From Brachypodium distachyon (taxonomy: Eukaryota > Streptophyta > Magnoliopsida > Poales > Poaceae), in assembly GCF_000005505.3 (NCBI RefSeq), contig NC_016133.3:4526001-4590000 (forward strand): a stretch of DNA of 64,000 bases. Direction: 5' to 3'. Every line of letters begins with the position of its first letter. The stretch's first letter is position 1. The position numbers and the translations under genes are program-made. The notes beneath the pieces were generated by a model. That model searched no databases. It saw only the letters and a program-made list of their open reading frames with translations, and was not told where the DNA came from. Below are positions 10,441-20,495 of the stretch, piece by piece.

Positions 10441-12005
10441 GAGCAACTCTAGCCGTCTCCCCCATATGGCAAAGAATAATTTGGGGACCGGCCGCGTCTC
10501 AGCCGGGGCCCCGATAGTAAATTGGGGCACCATTTAAAATTCATTGAAGTTGGCAAAATTTATTCAAATGAGGTGACATTTCATAAAGTTCGGTGACATT
10601 TCATTGAAACTTGTGATAATTTACAAAAATTTAAAAAAACGAAATCAAACCCTAGCCCTAGCCTAGTCGTCTAGCCAGGAGGCGCCGCTGCCCAAGCTGC
10701 TGCCGGAGTCGTCGAGGATGATGACCCGCGGCTCTTGCTTCACCGGCGTCACCTTCTTCACCGCCGCATGCGCCGCCTAGTAGTCCGGCCACGCCTAGAC
10801 TTTGGTGTCGGAGGCCGTGTAGCCCAGGAGGCGCCGTCGCTCCGCCTCCTCCTCGCTGGCGCGCTGACCCGGAAATTCTTTCGGGTCATCGTCGAGACGG
10901 TGCTGGATGTCAGCCTACTCGTAGTCCAGCGTCGGCGTCCATTCCGGCTCCGGCTTCTTCCGCCGCGCTCGGGAGAAGGACCCCGGCTCCACCTTGATGG
11001 CGCGCGCCACCGAGGAGGGCGCTGACGAGGAGCCGGCGCCACTGCCCAGGTAGCGGTGGCGTCCGGCAGGTGCTGGAGGACGAGGAGGAGCAGCCCCGCC
11101 GTCGAGCCTTGGTTCGGTGCCGGTGGCGATGTGGGCCAGGAAGGTGTCGAGGGACCGCCCTGGCTGATGGAATGCGTGCGGGTCCGTGATATTGTTCCAC
11201 ACCGTCGGGTGCGGAAGATCGTGGACGCACCGGTCGCGCTCCTCCTCGAAGAAGGGCGTCCAGGCGCTGCCGGTGTGGCAGTCCCACTCTGGCAACGCCT
11301 GCTCCTCTGGTGTGAGGTTGCAGAAGAAATGCTCCGCAATCCTCTCTCGCGCCGGGCGCTCCCGTCAGCGTTGGCGGCACGGGCCTACCACCCAGGCTGA
11401 GAACCCACCCGTGGGGAAGGCAGCAGTCCGGCGACGCGGGATAGCCGGTCCGCGCCAACGCCTCGGCCTCATCGAGGCGGAGCCAGTGGTGGTCTTGCCA
11501 GTTGCCGGCCATGGCGAGGAGGAGATGTGGGCAGAGAGGAGGGGAGGTCGGCGAGGGAGGAGAAGGGCAAGAAGGCGAATGGCGAGCTTCTGGGCTGGCG
11601 CTGCCTTTTATGGGCGCCGAAGTTAACTCGCCGGGGGTATGAACATGGCGAGAAACGGGTGGTCGAAATGCGCGGAGACGCGCTGCGTGGAAGCCGATGG
11701 GACTGGACGGCGGTTTGACCCAGTGGCCGCCATTACTCGTCTGGGAAGCCGAGGCGAAGCCGGTGAGGGCGATAAATGACACTGACAAGGCGTGCCCGCA
11801 GCAATAAAACGCTTCGCCGGCGTCCCCACTGCCCCTCCCCCCCCCCCCCCCCCCGTGGGTTGGGTTCGGCCGGGGGGCGCCTGCTAACTTTTTGGGCCGC
11901 GCCGGCTAAAAAAATAATTTGGGGAGGCTGGCTGGGTTGGATTTTAGGCGCCGGCGCCCCCAAGCCCGTTTAGGGGGCCTTTAGGGGGGCCGGCTGGAGA
12001 TGCTC
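10441..12005. mobile_element. Non-autonomous PIF/Harbinger-like element (1.57 kb) with a decayed ORF
   Basis: The ends read GAGCAACTCTAGCCG and GGCTGGAGATGCTC, inverted to one another, and TAA flanks both sides (10438-10440 and 12006-12008). The last ~60 bp match the end of the small element at 13682-13940, so the two are one family. The interior is GC-rich and on the minus strand encodes a peptide beginning MAGNWQDHHWLRLDEAEALA that is broken by frameshifts. It contains a 14-C run at about 11841-11854. No transposase is seen. Confidence 0.7.
10915..11515 (-). pseudogene. Decayed ORF carried by the 10441-12005 element
   Basis: Starting at about 11513 the minus strand reads MAGNWQDHHWLRLDEAEALA, then a frameshift leads into PEWDCHTGSAWTPFFEEERD and DAFHQPGRSLDTFLAHIATG, ending in a basic lysine/proline-rich tail (AIKVEPGSFSRARRKKPEPE). 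Proteins of this general composition are carried by grass transposons. I do not recognise a domain or function. At least one frameshift makes this copy non-functional as a single protein. Confidence 0.45.
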
Positions 12006-12265
12006 TAAGCACCTTCCTATTAGATCCACCCAATAGAACGAGTTTTAGGATTACAAGACAATTTCACTGAAGATACAATACTCATCCTAAGCAAACACCA
12101 TGCATGCCTCGGCCACAACTCCTGTATTCGTAGTGCATCTGGGTGTTATTGATGCCAGGCCTCAGCCCAAGAGCGGGAGCCCACTATCCAGCCTAGCCAA
12201 AAAGGACAAAGTTCGCTGACATGCGCAACCTGCGGCGAGGGCACATAAACGACGGGCGGACAGGG

Positions 12266-12392
12266 CGCAAGAAAAGGCTCTTCTTCCTCCCGACGGTGAT
12301 GCCCATCTGCTCCGTCTCGTCTGCCCAAGCGAGCTGGAGATGACTCAGCAGATGGGCATCACCGTCGGGAGGAAGAAGAGCCTTTTCTTTGC
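12266..12392. repeat. Near-perfect hairpin, ~46-bp stem with 35-nt loop
   Basis: The left stem ends GATGCCCATCTGCT at 12311 and the right stem starts AGCAGATGGGCATC at 12347. Pairing extends outward through the AAGAGCC / GGCTCTT segments to about 12266 and 12392 with only one or two mismatches. Weaker pairing continues to about 12009 and 12604, so about 600 bp could fold back. A third copy of one arm lies at 14330-14620. Confidence 0.8.
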
Positions 12393-12607
12393 GCCCCGTC
12401 GTTTCTGTGCCCTCGCTATAGGTTGCCGCATGTCACCGACCTTCACCAGGCCCTTTTTTGCTGGGCTAGACAGTGCCACTGGGGTTGGAACCGGACGAAA
12501 GTGCCGGCTTCGGCTGAGGTATGCATGGTGTTTGCTTAGGACAAGTACTGTTTCTTCAATGAGATTGTCCTGTAATCCTATTGAGTGATCCAATAGGAAG
12601 GTGCTTA

Positions 12608-12968
12608 GGGCATCTCCAACAGTCCACATACGCAGGTACTAAAACAGGATATGTCAGCACTAGAGTGACGTGGACATGAAATTGGGAGGAAAAAGTACGA
12701 AACCGTATCTTGGGGTAGTAACGAGCACCTCACAGAAACCAAGACGAAGTATCGATTAAATGTCCTGTTGGAGCTGTGTCCGTTACGAAGAAAAGCAATT
12801 CAGCAGGCCCCACTCCATTTAAGAAATCAATCAGCCCAATCAACCCTCCGAGTCTCTCTCGCGTATCAGATCAAAGAAACAGTCGTTGGAGGAGTAGTTA
12901 CTACGGATGAAATTTTCTATCTTTGTCTTGTTAGTAACGGCTATAGTATCACCCCGTTGAAGATGCCC
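12608..12968. mobile_element. PIF/Harbinger-type MITE (361 bp)
   Basis: The ends are GGGCATCTCCAACAG and CCGTTGAAGATGCCC, imperfectly inverted, flanked by TTA on both sides (12605-12607 and 12969-12971). It has no coding capacity. It sits at the position of the right palindrome arm that corresponds to the site hit by the 10441-12005 element on the left arm. Confidence 0.75.
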
Positions 12969-13303
12969 TTACAGTTCTATCTGCCAGTTCCAGTGTCACG
13001 CTCACGCAAAACCCAACTAATGATCCTGGACTCTTCAATGATTAGCGGGATTCTAAAATCACAAGAAAGAAAGGAAAATGGTCATGCCCGTCCAATCCCT
13101 ATAGGGTTTCGTTTGTACCAAAATTTGTTTGATTTGACCATAACAAAAACTAAAGTGATCTTCAAAGAGGTTGGAGTATGCGCAAATTATCCTAGAAAAT
13201 GTAGTGCAGATGAATCTTTAAGAAAAAATACGATACCGTTCGATTCTACAAATGAAACAACCAACACAAGAAATATTCCTAAGGCCGTACTTGGAATGTT
13301 ATA

Positions 13304-13503
13304 CTCCCTCCGTTCCGTAATATAAGACACGCATGCATTTTAAGATTTTTCTTTAACCACCAATTAGACCAACAAAATGTGAATTATGTATTATAAAAAT
13401 TATAGCATCGGTCAAATTGATGGTTCACATTTTGTTAGTCTAACTGATGGTCAAAATTGGACTTCGAAATGCGTGGGCGTCTTATATTATGGAACGGATG
13501 GAG
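13304..13503. mobile_element. Stowaway MITE (200 bp)
   Basis: The terminal repeats CTCCCTCCGTTCCGTAATAT and the inverted ATATTATGGAACGGATGGAG are flanked by TA at both ends, the classic Stowaway arrangement. The left palindrome arm near 10080 lacks it, so it is a late insertion. Confidence 0.9.
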
Positions 13504-13681
13504 TATTTTTGTAGAGGACCTAGTATTTAGTTATATACTAGTCATTCCACAAAAACACAACAATCCAAACATGGCTTGAGGATTTTAATACTCCATTTTT
13601 AAAAAGGAAAAACCATTTGAATCAATGAGACCTTTGTATTTATTCGTACCAATTATATCTTCGTTGATTTTCAAGACCTAA

Positions 13682-13940
13682 GAGCATTTCCTGCATCGCA
13701 TCCCATTTGGCGTCGGGGGCCGCGGATTTTTAGGCCGTTTTGGGTGTGTGTGTGTGTGGGTGGGGGGGGGGGGGGACGCCCGCGCAAAAAAACAAATTGG
13801 GGATCCAATACCAAATCCCCTCAAAATAAAGGGATCCAATACCAAATCCCCAAAAAATATGGGGATCAATTGCAGTTTTTTTTGCGCTGGCGCCCCAAGC
13901 CCGTTTAGGGAGCCTTTAGGGGCCTTGGCTGGAGATGCTC
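13682..13940. mobile_element. PIF/Harbinger-type MITE related to the 10441-12005 element (259 bp)
   Basis: It begins GAGCATTTCCTGCATCG and ends GGCTGGAGATGCTC, flanked by TAA (13679-13681 and 13941-13943). The right end (CCCAAGCCCGTTTAGGG) matches that of the 1.57-kb element. It contains a GT microsatellite followed by a long G run (about 13742-13775). Confidence 0.8.
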
Positions 13941-15234
13941 TAACAATTTGAAAAACAGAATTAGGTTAAGTGGGTGTTCTGAAAAATAGAAATTACGCGT
14001 ACAACATATTGAAAGTTTTGTTTCAGAAACTCGGCTATCTTAGTTTTTTTTTTGTGGAAAATAGGCTTACAAATTGGAGAAGTTAGGAAAAACTTCATAT
14101 CCACATATACTAAATTTAATTAAAAATAAAAATATAAAACCAAGAATGTTGAAAATGAAAATAAGATATAGAAAAATGAAACCTATTGGAAACCAAACTT
14201 GTGCAGCGCTTTGTGTAAAGTAAGACAAATCCAAGGGCCTCATGATTCGAATGATAGTAAAAAAAAACAGTATTGCAATGCCATATCTATTTATGTCCTA
14301 CAAATCCGAGGGCCTCATGATTCAAATCCGATGTCTGTCAGGAGGAAGAATAGCTTTTTCTTGTGCCCCGTCGTTTCTGTGTCCTCGCCGCAGGTTGCCG
14401 AGTGTCAGCGACCTTCTCCCTTTTTGGCTGCGATGGACAGTGGGCCACCGCTCTTGGGCTGAGGCTTGCTATCAATCACACCACACGAGATGCACGTCAA
14501 ATACAAGATTTGTCAACAAGGACCGTGGGTTGGAACATCTCTGACCTCCACCTTCCTCTGAAGTTTCTCAGGTGAAATTGTGTTGTAATCCTATTCTATT
14601 GAGTGAATCTAATAAGGAAATACTCCTAAGACCGACTTGGAATGTTCTGTTTCTTGTGGAGGACCTAATACTTAGTTATACACTCCAAAAAAAAATACAA
14701 CAAGCGGGCCTAAGGATTTTAATCCTCCAAGTTGTTTAAGAAAAACGGATTTGCTAGTTCTCAGTCGCCTGAGAAATTGGTATTTCTCAGTCGATGCACT
14801 GGACTGCCGGATCATACATTGAGATTCGTACCAGCGTTTATGCAAAACAGAGTGAATGTAAATATAGATCCACAACTCCATGTATTCTGTTAGAGTAGAC
14901 TGGTGCAGTGGCAAACACTAGTGCGCTGGGTTGGATTGGATGTGTGGGGATGGGAAGTTTGAATCCACTCCTGCCCTTTTTTTAGTTTTTTCTTCATTTT
15001 GTTTCTTTTTTCTTCCTTTTGTTTTATGTTTCTTTTTCTTTATCATTTCCTTTTTCTTATTTATAGTTCGCTTCTTCTTTTTTATCTTTTGATTCTTCTC
15101 TTTTCATTATCCCTTGTTTCTATATGGAACACTAATATGTATTTCTTTGTTCCTTTTTCTTCTTTTGCTTCATTTTTTGTTTGTTTCCCTTGACAATATT
15201 AGAGTGACTAGTTAGGGTTAGTAACCCCATAATT

Positions 15235-15590
15235 GTATGCGGGTTGCAGCTGTAATTTTCGAGTTGGGTGGACGTTGCGACTGCAATTTTTCCGGTTGGA
15301 AAATAGTTTCGACTATAATTTTTCTGGCAACTTTAAAATCACACCCGTAATTTTTTTCATGCGGTTTCAACTGTATTTTTTTTTCTTTTATGTTGCACCT
15401 GTGAGTTTCCGCCCGAATGAGGTTTCAACCGTAACTTTGTAAAAAGTTTAGTTGCACAACGATTGCAACTATACTTTTCCCATTTGTATGAAAATTTCAA
15501 CTGTAATTTTTTGAACTACAGAATAGTTGCAGATATAATTTTTCAAGTACCATGAAATTTGCACTGTAATTTTCCTAGTTTAAATCGGAA
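15235..15590. repeat. Degenerate GTTGCAACTGTAATTTTT repeats
   Basis: About ten imperfect copies of a short motif (TTGCAGCTGTAATTTT, TTGCGACTGCAATTTTT, TTTCAACTGTAATTTTT and similar) are spaced roughly 25-45 bp apart on the plus strand. They lie in the middle of the MULE-like insertion. Function unknown. Confidence 0.7.
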
Positions 15591-15689
15591 TACGCATCGT
15601 GAATGAGTTTTGGATTTTTTTTTTTTGGGACCAAATCCAAGCAACGTACGTACACAATAACCCAGCAGCCAGCTATGTCACCCGAAGGC

Positions 15690-15752
15690 CAACACACACA
15701 CACGCACGCACACACGATGCCACGAGCGCGCACACACGTGCACACACAGGCA
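15690..15752. repeat. CA-rich microsatellite
   Basis: An interrupted (CA/CG)n tract, with runs such as ACACACACACACGCACGC, inside the MULE-like element. The long alternating purine-pyrimidine stretch gives spurious ORFs on both strands. Confidence 0.8.
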
Positions 15753-16413
15753 GGAGAGGCCTGCATGCACGGCAGGCTTTGTGCCAGGAGAGGCTTGCAT
15801 GCAATAGAATTGCTCGGTATTGATTTGGTGGACTGAGAATCTCTCGGGATTTATCTCGTCGACAGTCGACTGAGCGTCAGACATTCCCTAAGAAAAACAC
15901 TTTGAATAAAATGAGCACTTTATATTTATCCGTACCAATTATAACTTTGCTAATTCTAGTTTTCAAGACTGGCAATTTGAAAAAAAAAATAGGACAAGTG
16001 GGTGTTCCAAAAAAACAGACCTATGCGTACAGGATTTTGAAGTTGTGTTTTGGAAAACTTGGCTAATTCAATTTTTTTATGGAAAACAGACTTACAAATT
16101 GGAGAAGTTAGACAACAGATACTAAAATTTAATTAAAAATGGAAATATAAAACCAAGAATGTGGAAAATATAGAAAAATGAAATCCCTTGGAGTGGATGG
16201 AGATTTTCTTACTCGTATAAAACGAAGTGGCAAACTGGCAATTGCTAATTTCCCCGTAGGAGAGTCTGTTTCCATGACCTATGAAATAGAGAAAGTACAG
16301 GACCAACTTAAAAAGGCCACATCATTCTGTCTCTTGCTGTCCCGCAACGAATATTCTCGCCTCTCCTTCCCCGAGAAGGAAGTCAGGAAGAAGAATCCCC
16401 CTCCTGGCAAGCC

Positions 16414-17640
16414 ATGGCGCCGCTGCCGTGGGCAAGCCTCGACCAAGAGGCCCTCGGACGCATCTTCCGCTCCCTCCCATCCTTCACCGACCTCGCCTCC
16501 GCCTCGCAGGTCTGTAGGCACTGGCGCTCCGTCGCGCTGCTGAGGGAGAACCAGCCCCAGCCCGCGCTCCCCTGGCTCCTCATGCCGTCCACGGCGAGCA
16601 CCTCCCACTTCCGGCTCTTCGGACGGACTACCCACCACACGACCCCCCACGTCCCGGTAGGCGCGCGCTTCTGCGGCTCCTTCCCGGGCGGCTGGTTCGT
16701 CGTCGCGCTCCGCCAGGCGCCGCCAGGCGGGCGATATGCGCTGCTCAACCTCCATTCCGGCGAACAAATTGCCCTACCCGACAACATGGGCGCGCCTGTG
16801 AAGAGCTCTACGGGAATCCAGCACTACAGTATATACCCCGTGGTGGCCATCCACGCCGCCGCCCTGTCCGCCGCGCCGACCCCCGACGGCGCCTACATCG
16901 TCGCCGCCCTCACGTCCAGCCAGACCAACATCGCGTTCTGGCGCCCGGGGATGGCACATTGGTCACCTCCGCTTCATACAGAGGTGGACCGTCGCGCTTC
17001 ATGGGCCAACAAGATGATCCCCACGGCCACGGAGGACGGGTCCATGGAGGACGTGGTGCACTACAGGCGCCGGGACCTCGAGCGCTTCTGCGTCCTCACG
17101 AGCACGGAGAGACTCTTTTTCTACGAACCGGTGATCACCGCGGACGGCACGCTGACGATGCGACGCACTGTCCGCATCCGTATGTTCCAGGCTGTCGGAT
17201 TGACGCCGGCAGGGTCCGGGGAGATCGTCGCCCGCTACCTCGTGGTGTCCGGCGAGGATCTGCTCATCGTCAGGAGGTACGCCTCCTTGCCGGTCGCCCC
17301 GGACAGGATAGGACTCCATGTCTTCACGTTGCGAGAGGAGGGTCAGCCTCAGGATTCATGTCTCTGGCGCAACTGCTCTTCCTTGGACCTTCGAGGGAAG
17401 GTGCTCTTCCTCGGGCGCGGATGCTCCAGGGCCTACACCTACACGACGGCGGTCCACAGGCACCCCGGCGGCTACATCTACTTACTGGACGCCGAGAGAT
17501 TCCACGACTTGACAGCCGTCGACTACCGCTGCAGCGACACCGGCCGGTGCGACTACCGACGCTTCCTGCTTGAAATCCGGCGGGTCTTGCCGCGAGGGCC
17601 CGCGTCCGACTGCTCGCCATGGATTTGGTTCTTCCATTGA
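16414..17640 (+). CDS. F-box protein with DUF295/KIB-type C-terminal region (408 aa)
   Basis: An intact single-exon ORF encodes 408 residues and is the mirror copy of the gene at 3294-4526. The F-box is at about residues 5-46 (LPWASLDQEALGRIFRSLPS; CRHWRSVALLRE). The C-terminal region carries ARFCGSFPGGWFVV, YIVAALTSSQTNIAFWRPG and CSDTGRCDY, and the protein ends SPWIWFFH. The role expected from the family is substrate recognition in an SCF ubiquitin ligase. It faces its partner head to head across 11.9 kb of transposons. The ~100 bp before the ATG are conserved between the two copies, which suggests shared 5' UTR and promoter-proximal sequence. Confidence 0.9.
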   Translation: MAPLPWASLDQEALGRIFRSLPSFTDLASASQVCRHWRSVALLRENQPQPALPWLLMPSTASTSHFRLFGRTTHHTTPHVPVGARFCGSFPGGWFVVALRQAPPGGRYALLNLHSGEQIALPDNMGAPVKSSTGIQHYSIYPVVAIHAAALSAAPTPDGAYIVAALTSSQTNIAFWRPGMAHWSPPLHTEVDRRASWANKMIPTATEDGSMEDVVHYRRRDLERFCVLTSTERLFFYEPVITADGTLTMRRTVRIRMFQAVGLTPAGSGEIVARYLVVSGEDLLIVRRYASLPVAPDRIGLHVFTLREEGQPQDSCLWRNCSSLDLRGKVLFLGRGCSRAYTYTTAVHRHPGGYIYLLDAERFHDLTAVDYRCSDTGRCDYRRFLLEIRRVLPRGPASDCSPWIWFFH

Positions 17641-20495
17641 GCCATGGCAGGACAGGGCGAGGCCGCAGAGTCGCCTGATGCAAGCCACGGTACTACCTGT
17701 GCAATCTTGGTTGTCTGCTTGGGTGAATCACGGAGCAATTATGGGGATTCCTGTTGAGATTTAGCTTTTCAATTCATAGTGGGAATGTGGAATTTGAGAC
17801 ATGAAAATGGTAGCTGAGACATGAACAAGTCGATTTCTAGCCTTCTCAAAAAAGAAAAGAAATAGTCGATTTTAGTGTTTCGAGTACTAATGGGGATGTC
17901 CCATAGTACAGTTCAGAGTTTTTCCTGACGCATTGCCTCATGCTCTCTTCTTGATCTTTGCCTTTGTTGTGAGATTTTGCTGAATGTTCACTGTTTTGTT
18001 CAATTCATTCTTGCCAGATGGTAAGGTTTTTAGCTTCAGCAATTGATTCTGTGGTTTGTGCACCATCAGATGCATGGATACAATAGTGTACTGAATCTGT
18101 GGGTTGCAGTTAATTATGGCGTGCAATAGAACAACTTGATTTTTGGTATGATTCTGTGTTCTCTGTTAATATTGCATTTCAGAGTTTTCCTGATGCATCA
18201 ATTGTGTACTGAATCAATTGTGGGTTATATATTCTGGAGCATCTCTTGTGAGTTGTGAAGCTAACAAAAACACGAAACTGAGTGCTTGTAGAAGCTGCAA
18301 TCCCTGTAATTAGTGACTGAGAAGCTCAAAATGTGCTGCTAACAATTTACAAACATGCTTCTAATTCGTCACTTCTCTTTCAGTTTTGACTGCATTGCTC
18401 AAGTAGACAAGTATATTTCAGTAGTGTGAAACTGCTGATTGCACAATAGCAGACGTGTTTCCATATTTTCCAGGACTGCACATAACAACCAGCATAGTTG
18501 ATTATCTGCAGCTGTAATATTTGAGTTTCTCTTGTGAGTTGTGCTAATCTGATCTTATACAATGTTGAAGGCTTGAGTTTGGATGACTATTCTGCACCCC
18601 TTTTTTTGCTGTGATTCAAGTGCTTGTATTCAGTGTGCTTTGATAGTGTAATTTTGGTTAGGCTTAGTTTGTGCTTTTGACTTTTAGCTTATAAGGCAGA
18701 AAAGATAGTTACATGATGGTATACACAAAAAACCAAATCCAAAAACACATGACTTGGATTTTTTTTTCCGGAAGAACTATTTACTCCATATTTCAGCTTT
18801 GGAGAGATTTAAACTAAATACCAGCCCTTCTGACAATTTGATTCAAAGGAGTTTTGATATGAATTTTGGAGGATGAAAATCCTTAGGCCCTAATCAAATG
18901 AGCCTTTAATTTGGTATTTCTTCATACCAAATATTGCTTCCTAATTTTCATTTTCAATGACCAAAAATATTGAAAAAAAATAGGGCAAGTGGGTGTTCTA
19001 AAAAAGAAACTATGCATACTGAATTTTGAAGTTTTGTTTTTAAAAACTTGGCTAATTTAAAGAAATATTAGGGGAAAATGGAGTTACAAAAATTAGAGAA
19101 GTTAAGAAAAATTGGATATACATAGATACTAAAATTAAAACAAAGGAACAGGAGGCCACTGCGTTCGACCATTTAGGCTAAATTGTATCCTCCATTGGTT
19201 ATATTGAGGATCCTAATTTAACTGCTGAGGTTTAAACTACTCTTGCAAGGACTGAATGCATGCGATGGCATCATTGCTGATGTCAGCAGCCAATGAGTTG
19301 ATCTCGCTGCTTTGCTTTAGCATATGCACGAATCGTGAATTAAGTTGCCATTCGATGGATTTCATTTTGCAGCTAATCTACGGAATTAGGCACAATAAAA
19401 ATTTCAAATAGTACAAGTTTATTTTATTATAGACCTAAACAAATGATGATTTTCATACTGTGCTTCACTACGTGCACGAATAGCTGAATTTCAGATATAT
19501 AAAATCGACTATTTTACTTAAAACCCAAGTAAAATGGGGAAATAAAACTATAATAAATTGTTATGTACGCTATACATTGATCATGGATATGCCATTAAAA
19601 TATTCACTCCTCAATTTAGTGGACCATGATTTATACGATTAAACTTGATGATCGGATGTTTCTATAGAATATGGCACGGAGTAAAACTTTTTAAGAAAAT
19701 TAGAAGGTCGAATGTGTTCAATTGTTTCTTCAGTTCAAGAGTAAGTGGACTTTATGGTGCATATGTTATTTTTAAAGAAATATCAAGTACAACATATATG
19801 AAAACACATATACACACACCACCACGAGCACCCTCAAGCAATGCCTACTACAGGCTAGAATCATGGGACATCAAGATAACTAATACACTTATACAAAATA
19901 AATGCGTTCAAATTAGGGATGCAACCGGGATCCTGCCAAAGAGCCACTTCTAGTTCGACTTTTAAACGTCTTATTCAAATTTTAAAATATTTTTATTTAA
20001 CGTGTCATATTGTGTTCTTGATTTGAACTAGGATGCCAATGAGATCCCGGGGAAAGAAGCACTTTTAGTTCAATTATCAAATCTGCTATTCAAATTCTAA
20101 CCCCAAATTTAAATAGAGATTTAAAAATTGAGCTAGAAGTGGGCCTTTCGCGCAATCTCATTCGCATCCCTAGTTCAAATTAAGAACACAAAATATGACA
20201 CACTAAATTTAAACATTTTTCGTGCAACTTAGTTTTCAATATATACTGGCCACAGTCTATTCTACAATTTCGAATCAATATTTTTCTTGATGTAGCAACA
20301 CGAATAAAAGCAAAGGTATATTGAAATACTCCGTAACATGTTTCAATGATCTATTAATAAATAAAGAAAGTTACAGGGTGCACATTGCAAAGGCCACATC
20401 CTTTACTGTCTCCCCGCTGTCCCGCAACAAATAGTCTCTCCTTTTCCCCGCAAGAAGCCAAGACGAAAAACTCCCCCCTCCCCTCCTGCCAAGCC
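17641..20495. other. Intergenic DNA between the tandem F-box genes, right arm
   Basis: No gene is seen. The first ~1 kb also resembles the 3' flank of the next F-box gene (21675-22690), so gene plus 3' flank was duplicated in tandem before the pair was duplicated in inverted orientation. It also holds a dispersed-repeat copy (18740-19140) and the hairpin repeat (19910-20175). Confidence 0.6.

Larger units (their letters stand above)
9480..14330. repeat. Long near-palindrome interrupted by four later insertions
   Basis: DNA from about 9480 to 12311 reappears in reverse order and orientation from 12347 to about 14330. For example 10190-10260 matches 13110-13180 reversed (AGTGATCTTCAAAGAGGTTG on the right arm), and 9640-9780 matches 14060-14220 reversed. 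Each arm carries its own insertions: 10441-12005 on the left, and 12608-12968, 13304-13503 and 13682-13940 on the right. The centre is the hairpin at 12266-12392. Confidence 0.7.
14747..15888. mobile_element. MULE-like element (1.14 kb) with a 10-bp flanking duplication
   Basis: TAAGAAAAAC occurs immediately on both sides (14737-14746 and 15889-15898) and the flanks join into the dispersed repeat that it interrupts. The ends share CTCAGTCG as weak inverted repeats (GGATTTGCTAGTTCTCAGTC; GGGAATGTCTGACGCTCAGT when reversed). A duplication of 9-10 bp suggests a Mutator-like element. The interior has a T-rich tract, a family of degenerate short repeats and a CA microsatellite, but no credible coding sequence. 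Confidence 0.6.
14330..16190. repeat. Third copy of the palindrome half-unit, next to the right F-box arm
   Basis: 14330-14620 repeats the hairpin-arm sequence of 12340-12605 (for example GCCCCGTCGTTTCTGTG is present in both). It is followed by a copy of the 9.5-10.1 kb blocks in reverse (14628-14746 and 15890-16190) that is split by the insertion at 14747-15888. The block matching 10140-10440 is missing from this copy. Confidence 0.6.

Noticed and set aside
12768..13325. Plus-strand ORF of 185 codons
   Set aside because: It runs from a MITE into the palindrome arm and is not open in the mirrored copy, so it is not a conserved gene.
15691..15750. Cysteine/valine- and histidine/threonine-rich ORFs around the CA repeat
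   Set aside because: Direct translation of the microsatellite; no start or domain support.
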